64,000 nt of DNA from an uncultured bacterium (GTDB taxonomy: Bacteria; Bacteroidota; Rhodothermia; Rhodothermales; UBA10348), in the NCBI GenBank assembly GCA_938018055.1, contig CALIKL010000018.1, positions 1-64,000 on the forward strand. The letters are read 5' to 3'. The position numbers and the translations under genes are program-made. Shown one piece after another: positions 56,726 through 64,000 of the stretch. Positions within the stretch are counted from its first letter, which is position 1. Each line of letters starts with the position of its first letter. Under the pieces are notes generated by a model. That model ran no database searches. It was given only the letters and a program-made list of their open reading frames with translations, and was not told the DNA's origin.

Positions 56726-56758
56726 AAAAAAGGCCGACAAGATCACTCTCATCGGCCA
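56726..56758 (-). terminator. Intrinsic terminator between fecR-like gene and TonB receptor
   Basis: Minus GGCCGATGAGAGTGATCTTGTCGGCC followed by TTTTTTT. Confidence 0.8.
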
Positions 56759-56784
56759 CGTCGTTGTTCGCTCACAAATATCCG

Positions 56785-57729
56785 TCAGTCGAGATACATC
56801 TCGAAGCCATTGGCGGTAGCTCGGTATCGCACACTGATAGTTGCTGCAATATCACCAAGGAATTCTGCTGCATCAGTCACCTCGTTTCGGTGAATCGTAA
56901 CCGGACGAAGTCGGATGGATGCTGGAGCCTTGACTTGAACGTCGAAACGTCTTTCAACATCATCGATAATCGTTCCAATCAGCACGTTGTCATAAGAGAA
57001 ACCACCATCGCGCCACGCAAGCCGGTAGGAGGGAGTGGTCTCAACAGGAGTCAGTGCGAATGGAGACACCGTTACGGCCTCACCAGGCTCAACTATGGCT
57101 TCGAGTTCCTTGTTGGCAACGGCGACTCGACCGGATTCGACAATTACTTCCGTCGCCTCGGACATGCTGCCTGGCCAGGAACGCACATTGAATGAGGTTC
57201 CGAGAACCGTAGTCCGCGCATCAGCCGTTTTTACAACGAAAGGAAGTGCAGACGGCTCTACCTCAAAAAACGCTTCTCCGTGCAAAACAACGGTACGATC
57301 TTCGGAGCCGAACGAACCAGGCACAGAAAGGCGTGAGCCAGCAGCAAGCAAAACGTCGGTGCCATCCGACAGCGAAATTTGCTCAGCTACGGCGCCGGGG
57401 AGGGCCCGGTAATGATCTGCATCAGGGGAAAGAACCACGGCAAGTCCAACAACCATTGCGGCAGCCACTGCGGCGATGCGGTAGGAAACTGATGCAAATA
57501 GATCAGAGGACCGCACGAGACGAAGCGCTGGGCGAGCGTTTTCACGTTCCCGCTCATCCCGGATAGCGGCCATAACGTGAGCCTTGACGTCTGCCTTGCG
57601 CTGGGCCGCCGGTGTAATTGGGGCGACTGCGCCACAGAGATCCCACATGTCCTGAATGTCACGCTGCTGCGCTTCGTTCAAGCCTTCGAGGGCCTCGGTT
57701 GGAAGGTGATATGTGTGTTCGCGTTTCAA
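56785..57729 (-). CDS. FecR family anti-sigma factor
   Basis: Single TM (IAAVAAAMVVGLAVVL); LSDGTDVLLAAGSRLSVPGSFGSEDRTVVLHGEAFFEVEPSALPFVVKTADARTTVLGTSFNV. Confidence 0.92.
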   Translation of the reverse strand: MKREHTYHLPTEALEGLNEAQQRDIQDMWDLCGAVAPITPAAQRKADVKAHVMAAIRDERERENARPALRLVRSSDLFASVSYRIAAVAAAMVVGLAVVLSPDADHYRALPGAVAEQISLSDGTDVLLAAGSRLSVPGSFGSEDRTVVLHGEAFFEVEPSALPFVVKTADARTTVLGTSFNVRSWPGSMSEATEVIVESGRVAVANKELEAIVEPGEAVTVSPFALTPVETTPSYRLAWRDGGFSYDNVLIGTIIDDVERRFDVQVKAPASIRLRPVTIHRNEVTDAAEFLGDIAATISVRYRATANGFEMYLD

Positions 57730-57761
57730 AGTCGCTTATGCGGGAAGGGAATCTCTCCGAT

Positions 57762-58337
57762 TTAATCGAAGGAGGATTCCATTTCCCTGAATGCATCCAG
57801 CTTCTTCCTTATGTGCTGGAGTGCAAGAACGATGTGGTTGTTTACCGTCTTGGGTGCCAGATCCATCAATGAGGCAATCTCCTCATGGCTCAGCCCTTCA
57901 AAACGACTCAACATGAACGCCTCTCGTCTCCGTTGAGGCATTTCGTCGATCCACAGCTGCAGGTTTTCTTTCAACTTGGCTGCGTCCAACTCATCGTCAT
58001 TCACCGTGTCAAAGCGGACAGAGGGGTGGTCATCTTCGATGGCCTCAGCGGCGTGCCGCTTCCTCTGCCGTTCGTGATTGAGGGCGAAGTTCCGGACCAT
58101 TTGATACATCAGCGCTCTAAGAGAACGTTCAGGATCGATGGTTTCGCGGACCTGCCAGAGTTTCAGGTATACATCTTGGAGAATGTCCGAAGCCGCTGCC
58201 TGGTCGTGCGTTATGTATAACGCGTACCCGAACAGGGCATCATAGCTTGCTTCGAAGAGCTCAGCGTAGGACTTCTCGTCAGAACGTAAAAGACCGTGAC
58301 TCCAGCTGCGAAACTGCTCATCCGGGATGGATCGCAT
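57762..58337 (-). CDS. ECF RNA polymerase sigma factor
   Basis: Region 2 ASDILQDVYLKLWQ; region 4 MPQRRREAFMLSRFEGLSHEEIASLMDLAPKTVNNHI. Confidence 0.93.
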   Translation of the reverse strand: MRSIPDEQFRSWSHGLLRSDEKSYAELFEASYDALFGYALYITHDQAAASDILQDVYLKLWQVRETIDPERSLRALMYQMVRNFALNHERQRKRHAAEAIEDDHPSVRFDTVNDDELDAAKLKENLQLWIDEMPQRRREAFMLSRFEGLSHEEIASLMDLAPKTVNNHIVLALQHIRKKLDAFREMESSFD

Positions 58338-58711
58338 GTTGACTATGCCTCAGTCGCTTTTAGTACACGGATAAAGACGCTATTACCCAAAATCTGCCCG
58401 TAGCTAAGAATAAACTCGATGTGGAAGTCATAAGTATAAGGAGCGCTATGTGTTAGGACCTGTTTCATGAGGTCGTCGCACGTCCTCAATTCAAAAAAAC
58501 TGAAAAAAAGTCGCGTAAAAACAGGCTGTATGAGTTGAAGTAACACATGAAGAGGGCCAGAGGGACCCCGAAGAACCCTGTCTGGGTTTTTGCACGCCCT
58601 GCAAAATATGCAACGAATACGTTCGTCTCATGGCCCGGGGTGGAACCGGGTCTTGTACCAGCAATTACAGGGCGTTCACCAGGACGCACACACCGCACAG
58701 TACTTCTCTGC

Positions 58712-60517
58712 ATGGCCTTCGAACAGCGCCGCATCCGCAACTTCTGCATTATTGCCCACATTGATCACGGGAAAAGTACGCTCGCTGATCGACTATTGGA
58801 ATTGACTGGCACGTTGTCCAAACGTGAGTTGCAGGAACAGGTTCTCGATTCGATGGATCTGGAGCGTGAGCGTGGGATTACCATCAAGAGCCACGCCATC
58901 CGCATGGATTACCAGGCAGATGATGGTGAATCGTATGTGCTGAACTTGATCGATACACCGGGGCACGTAGACTTCACGTATGAAGTCTCCAGAGCACTTG
59001 AGGCCTGCGAAGGCGCGATACTGGTCGTTGATGCGGCTCAAGGAATTGAAGCGCAGACTATTTCGAATCTTCTACTCGCGATGGAGCAGGACCTGGAAAT
59101 CATTCCGGTCCTCAACAAATTGGACCTCCCGGGCGCCAATCCTGAGGCCGTGGCTCAGTCCATTGAAAATTTGATTGGCGAGCCCGCAGAAGACGTGCTT
59201 CGAATAAGCGCAAAGACCGGCCAGGGTGTCCACGAACTGCTCGAAAAGATTGTAGAACGGGTACCTGCACCGTCAGGCGATCCAGATGCACCACTCAAAG
59301 CCCTGATATTCGATTCGGTATTTGATACGTATCGAGGCTCGATCGTGTACGCCCGTGTCTTTGACGGATCGTTGGAGAAGCGGGAAGGCATAAAATTCAT
59401 GGCGACAGGTGCCGAGGTCGATGCCGAGGAGATCGGCTTCCTGCGCATGTCGATGCAGCCTACTGCCAAGCTCTCGGCAGGCGAGGTAGGCTATATCATC
59501 GGATCCATCAAGGATGTCAAGGAGACGCAGGTCGGAGACACCGTCACGACCCAGGCGAACCCGGCTTCCGATCCGATTGCAGGGTTCCGGGAAGCCAAGC
59601 CCATGGTCTTCTCAGGTGTCTATCCGACCAATGCGGATGAATTTGAGGATCTCAGGACATCCCTGGAGAAACTTCAATTGAACGATGCAGCTCTGACGTT
59701 CGAACCGGAAACGTCCGCGGCACTGGGTTTCGGGTTTCGAGTTGGATTCCTGGGTCTGCTGCACATGGAGATCGTCCAGGAGCGGCTCGATCGCGAATTC
59801 GGCCTGGACATCATCACGACGGTACCGAACGTAAAGTATCGCGTGTTGAAAACAGACAAATCGGAGATCACGGTCGAGAATCCGTCTAACATGCCAGACG
59901 TGGGAAAAATCGACTCCATTTCCGAACCGTATGTAAAGGCGGAGGTCATCACTCCGACCGAATACATTGGCGGGTTAATGCAGTTGTGCCAGGATAGACG
60001 CGGTGTGTACATCAACACCAATTACCTGGACGAGGAACGCGTCAGTCTGGAATATCAGCTTCCGCTGGCCGAGATCGTCTTTGACTTTTACGACAAGTTG
60101 AAGAGTATCAGCCGTGGATACGCCTCCCTCGACTACGAGTACATGGATTACCGCGAGAGTCATCTGGTGAAGCTCGATGTGATGATCAATGGGGATCCCG
60201 TGGATGCACTTTCCACGATTGTACACCGCGACAAGGCCTACGAGATGGGCCGCAAGCTCGTGAAAAAGCTCCGCGAGTTGATTCCGAGGCAAATGTTTGA
60301 TGTCGCGCTACAAGCGGCTGTCGGCTCTCGCATCATCTCACGCGAAACCGTCAAGGCCATGCGCAAAGACGTCACGGCCAAGTGCTATGGGGGCGATATC
60401 TCCCGAAAACGCAAACTGCTTGAAAAGCAGAAGGCTGGGAAGAAGCGAATGAAGCAAGTTGGCAGCGTTGAGGTCCCCCAAGAGGCATTCTTGGCGGTCC
60501 TCTCCATGGAAGAATAG
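58712..60517 (+). CDS. lepA: Elongation factor 4
   Basis: [51 protein letters not shown]-terminal [38 protein letters not shown]. Confidence 0.97.
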   Translation: MAFEQRRIRNFCIIAHIDHGKSTLADRLLELTGTLSKRELQEQVLDSMDLERERGITIKSHAIRMDYQADDGESYVLNLIDTPGHVDFTYEVSRALEACEGAILVVDAAQGIEAQTISNLLLAMEQDLEIIPVLNKLDLPGANPEAVAQSIENLIGEPAEDVLRISAKTGQGVHELLEKIVERVPAPSGDPDAPLKALIFDSVFDTYRGSIVYARVFDGSLEKREGIKFMATGAEVDAEEIGFLRMSMQPTAKLSAGEVGYIIGSIKDVKETQVGDTVTTQANPASDPIAGFREAKPMVFSGVYPTNADEFEDLRTSLEKLQLNDAALTFEPETSAALGFGFRVGFLGLLHMEIVQERLDREFGLDIITTVPNVKYRVLKTDKSEITVENPSNMPDVGKIDSISEPYVKAEVITPTEYIGGLMQLCQDRRGVYINTNYLDEERVSLEYQLPLAEIVFDFYDKLKSISRGYASLDYEYMDYRESHLVKLDVMINGDPVDALSTIVHRDKAYEMGRKLVKKLRELIPRQMFDVALQAAVGSRIISRETVKAMRKDVTAKCYGGDISRKRKLLEKQKAGKKRMKQVGSVEVPQEAFLAVLSMEE

Positions 60518-60593
60518 CTTCCTTTCAATCTCCCTCAAGGACTGCAACCTGGTCGGGAAAGCTGTGTATCAATCGGGAAACTGATTCCGCTTC

Positions 60594-61445
60594 ATGCCTC
60601 CGCTCCGCGCATTTTGCTTCTTCCTCGTGATTGCCTGCTCGGCATCAGCTGGAACCAATGCTTGGGCTCAACGGATTTCCTCTTCTGAATTGCTTCTGCG
60701 ATACCTGCAGGCGCGCACCGAATTCCTGGCCGAGCGAGATGCACAGTATCCTTTCATCCCGCTTTCGTATCGAAGTCCACAAACGGTTTATTTACCAGGC
60801 GATACGGTTCGTGTATGGTTGGAAAACCTTCAGCACCAACGTCTTCTTGCATCCCTTCCAGAGCCGCTTCCTCTGTTTACTGTGGAGTCCTGGAAGAAAA
60901 TCAGTCCTTTGCACGCCCCAGCCTTCCAAGAGGATTTTGACCTGACCCAATGGGCATTCACTGGCAGTAACTCCCGAAGTCCTGTTGATACCTTGCGGAC
61001 AGCAGACCTAAGGAGCCGATTCCAAACACTTTTCGGATCGCCAACCGTCACGCTCGTGGAATCATCCGATCCTGACTCTCTTCAAAGGGAGCAGATCGTT
61101 GAGTTTGAGTACTGGTTCATGCTGAATGACTCGGTCCGTGTTGTTGTCCTCGATGTAAATGGGCCTTGGGATCGTGGGGTTGTCTTGGCTGCAGATCAAG
61201 AATACCGATCCCATCTTCCGATCATCAAGCGGGAGTTTCTCGAGCAACTCATACCTGATGCTGACCGTACACCGTTTGCAGACTATTACTATAACTTCGA
61301 CCAACAAACCTGGTATTTGACGGGTTTTGATGGAGCATCTTTTTTCGACAGGCGTATTGAGCGCCCTGATATGAGTACAGGAAGACCGGCTGCCATCCGT
61401 GGATCAGAGTCGGTACCCCTTGACGATCCTAACGAAAACGACTGA
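60594..61445 (+). CDS. Hypothetical secreted protein
   Basis: Signal peptide FFLVIACSASAGTNAWAQ; no family recognised; lies between lepA and lepB. Confidence 0.65.
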   Translation: MPPLRAFCFFLVIACSASAGTNAWAQRISSSELLLRYLQARTEFLAERDAQYPFIPLSYRSPQTVYLPGDTVRVWLENLQHQRLLASLPEPLPLFTVESWKKISPLHAPAFQEDFDLTQWAFTGSNSRSPVDTLRTADLRSRFQTLFGSPTVTLVESSDPDSLQREQIVEFEYWFMLNDSVRVVVLDVNGPWDRGVVLAADQEYRSHLPIIKREFLEQLIPDADRTPFADYYYNFDQQTWYLTGFDGASFFDRRIERPDMSTGRPAAIRGSESVPLDDPNEND

Positions 61446-61449
61446 ATCC

Positions 61450-62574
61450 GTGGCAAAAAGCCGATCAGAGGTGCGCCGAGAAGAACGTAAGCGGCGTAAG
61501 GCAAGCAGAAACAAGGGCCAGGGCAGCAACGAGAAAGGCAGCTCTGGTGCGCCACAGAAAGGGAAAATCCGGGAATGGCTGGACGCGATGGTGTTCGCCA
61601 TCGTGGTTATGGTCATTCTGAGGACCTTGTTCTTCGACCTTTTCCGGATTCCGTCGCCTTCCATGGAGAAGAATCTGCTGGTCGGAGACTACCTGTTTGT
61701 TTCAAAGCTGCATTATGGAACGCGTACGCCCATGACTTTGGGTGTCCCGTTTACCGAGATCTATTTGCCTGGATTGACCTTTCCCCATACCCGTTTCCCT
61801 GGGTTCACGGAGGTAAAGCGTGGCGATGCGATTGTTTTCAATTGGCCTGACGATGATGTTGAAGTCATCGAGCGGCGGATGCATTACATCAAGCGCGTGG
61901 TGGGTCTTCCGGGGGAGACCATTGCCATTGAAGACAAACTCGTCAAGGTAGATGGCGAAAGCATTCCCCTCATGGAAGGAATGCAGCAATACTGGAATGT
62001 GACGAAAACCGATCCACGCGTACAATTGAATCGCTCGGCCTTGGAGGAAATCGGCATTTCGGATGTGATTCAAACAGCCGATCCGGCGGTTGTTCGTTTG
62101 ATCGCTACGGAGATTTCGGCAGAGATCATTGCCAATTGGCCCTGGGTTGACCAGGTAGAGCCAGCAGTAGCAGCTCCCAACTCTGTTTATGATGCAGCAA
62201 TGTATCCAGCAGGTCGTGGATGGACTCCGGATAATTACGGTCCCGTCACAATTCCTGGGGAGGGAATAACGGTCCCTCTCACCAGCGAAAACTGGTCGAT
62301 CTACGAGCGTGTCATATCGCGCTTTGAAGGACACGATACCGGTCTAGCTGCGGACGGTCGCTTTTTGATAGACGGGCAGCCGACTACGGAGTACACCTTC
62401 TCGCAGAACTATTATTTCGCGATGGGCGACAATCGAGATAATTCAGAGGATAGCCGATTCTGGGGCTTTGTGCCCATGGACCACGTAGTAGGGAAGGCTC
62501 TTCTGGTTTATTTCTCCTGGAACAAGGAGAGCATGTTGCCCCGGTTCGGACGTCTGTTCTCGCTCATAGATTGA
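61450..62574 (+). CDS. lepB: Signal peptidase I
   Basis: RIPSPSMEKNLLVGDYLFVSK (catalytic Ser), MHYIKRVVGLPGETI (catalytic Lys), FAMGDNRDNSEDSRFWGFV; GTG 61450 probable start. Confidence 0.95.
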   Translation: MAKSRSEVRREERKRRKASRNKGQGSNEKGSSGAPQKGKIREWLDAMVFAIVVMVILRTLFFDLFRIPSPSMEKNLLVGDYLFVSKLHYGTRTPMTLGVPFTEIYLPGLTFPHTRFPGFTEVKRGDAIVFNWPDDDVEVIERRMHYIKRVVGLPGETIAIEDKLVKVDGESIPLMEGMQQYWNVTKTDPRVQLNRSALEEIGISDVIQTADPAVVRLIATEISAEIIANWPWVDQVEPAVAAPNSVYDAAMYPAGRGWTPDNYGPVTIPGEGITVPLTSENWSIYERVISRFEGHDTGLAADGRFLIDGQPTTEYTFSQNYYFAMGDNRDNSEDSRFWGFVPMDHVVGKALLVYFSWNKESMLPRFGRLFSLID

Positions 62575-62609
62575 CCCCGTTTTCGTTGTTACGAGGCCAC
62601 CCTACCGGA

Positions 62610-63566
62610 TCAGGGTGAGGTGCCTCGGATCCGGTCGAAATAGCGCTGCTGATCGGTACCCGGCGGCACGTCGTACGGATGTGTGGGCAAGGACACCATG
62701 TTCAAGACGGGCATGCGGCCGTCGCGCGAAAAGGTGATCGGTGGTCCAAGAGGATCTTCACCGATCACGAGAAAGGTCGTGCCAGGCTTGGCAATGGTTC
62801 CATAACCGGACCTGAATCCTCTGGACCCTTTCGTCCAACCCTCGGCCCAGTTGTAGATCCAGCGTGCATCTTCGTCAACGAGCCGCACACAGCCGTGACT
62901 CATGGGTCCGCCGCTAGGCATGGGATACTGATGGATGTGTATTCCCCGCGATTCGACGAAATTGAATACCCAATACATCTCCCATGGCTCTCCTGGAGGG
63001 CTGTGAGACGAAACGCGATACTCCGTTTTCCAATTGAAATTGAACCGGCCGTTGGGCGTACGGTGATTGGGGTCACCCGTGTTGACAATCCCCCAGCGAG
63101 CCAGGCGACCGGACTCGTAGGCCGCCCAAGCCTGGATTGACTTGTCTATCACAAAGAGCTTTTCAAAGGACAGACCACCCGCGTAAAAACGCGGGAAAGG
63201 GGAATAGGCGCAGAAATCAAGATCCCATTTGTCAGGTACTACCAACGTGTCTCCAATCGACACTTGGTGCATCAACTTCCTGTTCAGCAAGCCCACCAAC
63301 AAAGAACGGCTACGGCCCACATTGACATCCCCGTCGCCAATGACCTTGTAAAAGGTGTTCCGGGCAAGAACGTTGTTGTCCCTCGAGTTATAAAGCACCT
63401 TGTAGGTGTAGCGCACGTTCGGCAGACGCTCCAACTCGGGCGTACACTCATGCATGATTTCAGCCAGTTCTCCCTGGTTCAGATAGAACTGCGCACGTAC
63501 CGGTGCGCTCAGGAATATCGACAGGACGAGAAGTCCGGCGACATGTCGAATGCGTAGAAGCGGCAT
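62610..63566 (-). CDS. L,D-transpeptidase (YkuD family)
   Basis: Signal peptide from ATG 63566; GGPMSHGCVRLVDEDARWIYNW catalytic motif. Confidence 0.9.
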   Translation of the reverse strand: MPLLRIRHVAGLLVLSIFLSAPVRAQFYLNQGELAEIMHECTPELERLPNVRYTYKVLYNSRDNNVLARNTFYKVIGDGDVNVGRSRSLLVGLLNRKLMHQVSIGDTLVVPDKWDLDFCAYSPFPRFYAGGLSFEKLFVIDKSIQAWAAYESGRLARWGIVNTGDPNHRTPNGRFNFNWKTEYRVSSHSPPGEPWEMYWVFNFVESRGIHIHQYPMPSGGPMSHGCVRLVDEDARWIYNWAEGWTKGSRGFRSGYGTIAKPGTTFLVIGEDPLGPPITFSRDGRMPVLNMVSLPTHPYDVPPGTDQQRYFDRIRGTSP

Positions 63567-63721
63567 GGAGTCGGGAGGTTGATCGGATGAGGGCAGAGGG
63601 TTGTATCTAGCGATCGATAGACACCAATAATCGTGCCCATACCCTTGTTCCAAAGGAAACACCTTTTTGCACCCGTTCAGGCACTTCCATCTTCCAATCT
63701 GAGTCTCGTTACCAACCCGTC

Positions 63722-64000
63722 TCAGCCTATCGCTTCTTCCGTCTGCGGGAGTAAGCGAGCGTGCCAGGACGTTGATACAGGCCGGGAAATCCCATTTTCA
63801 CGTAGAGCTCCCAAAGATCGAATAGAGAGATCAATGACGCGGGTCGTATCGCTTACGATACCCTGTGTGGCGAGCGTCTTGAATTGCGCACGTGAAACGA
63901 CTTGCCAAGCGCCTTGGCTATCCTGATAAACGATGTTCAAGGCAGAGACCCAGGCGAAGGAACGCGATATAGCGGCTTCCTGGAGGAGGTGAAGAGATTT
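63722..64000 (-). CDS. C-terminal part of an uncharacterised protein (5' end beyond window)
   Basis: Frame stays open to window edge: KSLHLLQEAAISRSFAWVSALNIVYQDSQGAWQVVSRAQFKTLATQGIV...; no family recognised. Confidence 0.6.
   Translation of the reverse strand, partial: KSLHLLQEAAISRSFAWVSALNIVYQDSQGAWQVVSRAQFKTLATQGIVSDTTRVIDLSIRSLGALRENGISRPVSTSWHARLLPQTEEAIG

Noticed and set aside
61702-62334. 210-aa minus-strand ORF
   Set aside because: Antisense to lepB; no motif.
1-64000. CRISPR array, prophage, transposon or defence island
   Set aside because: No regularly spaced repeats, no transposase/integrase/cas/restriction proteins in the ORF track; gene content is housekeeping or transport/catabolism.

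Overview
This 64 kb window looks like ordinary chromosome from a Rhodothermota/Bacteroidota-type bacterium. It is densely coded, with many Sec or lipoprotein signals, TonB-receptor/FecR/ECF-sigma signalling and a PorD-like DUF4835 protein. I support about 50 protein genes, 3 tRNAs (Ser-CGA, Leu-TAG, an initiator-like fMet-CAT), several intrinsic terminators, two likely gene remnants and a few regulatory dyads. Recognisable blocks are: alaS 3' end; S9 peptidase; K+ channel and APC permease, each with TrkA/RCK domains; GH16 + DUF1080 + FG-GAP + sulfatase + cytochrome-c/DUF6797-like genes; DEAD-box helicase; SulP transporter; NADP-isocitrate dehydrogenase; S46 peptidase; DUF1015-serA-serC; pntAA-pntAB-pntB; TesA-like / YbbA-like / YbbP-like; YggS-DivIVA-PNP-ileS-DksA/TraR-lspA; ECF sigma-FecR-TonB receptor; lepA-hypothetical-lepB; L,D-transpeptidase. 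I saw no CRISPR array, no complete transposon, no phage and no obvious defence island. The best candidate for something undescribed is a structured leader RNA ending in an intrinsic terminator just upstream of the SulP transporter gene (about 18595-18772). All family calls come from reading motifs by eye; no database search was run.
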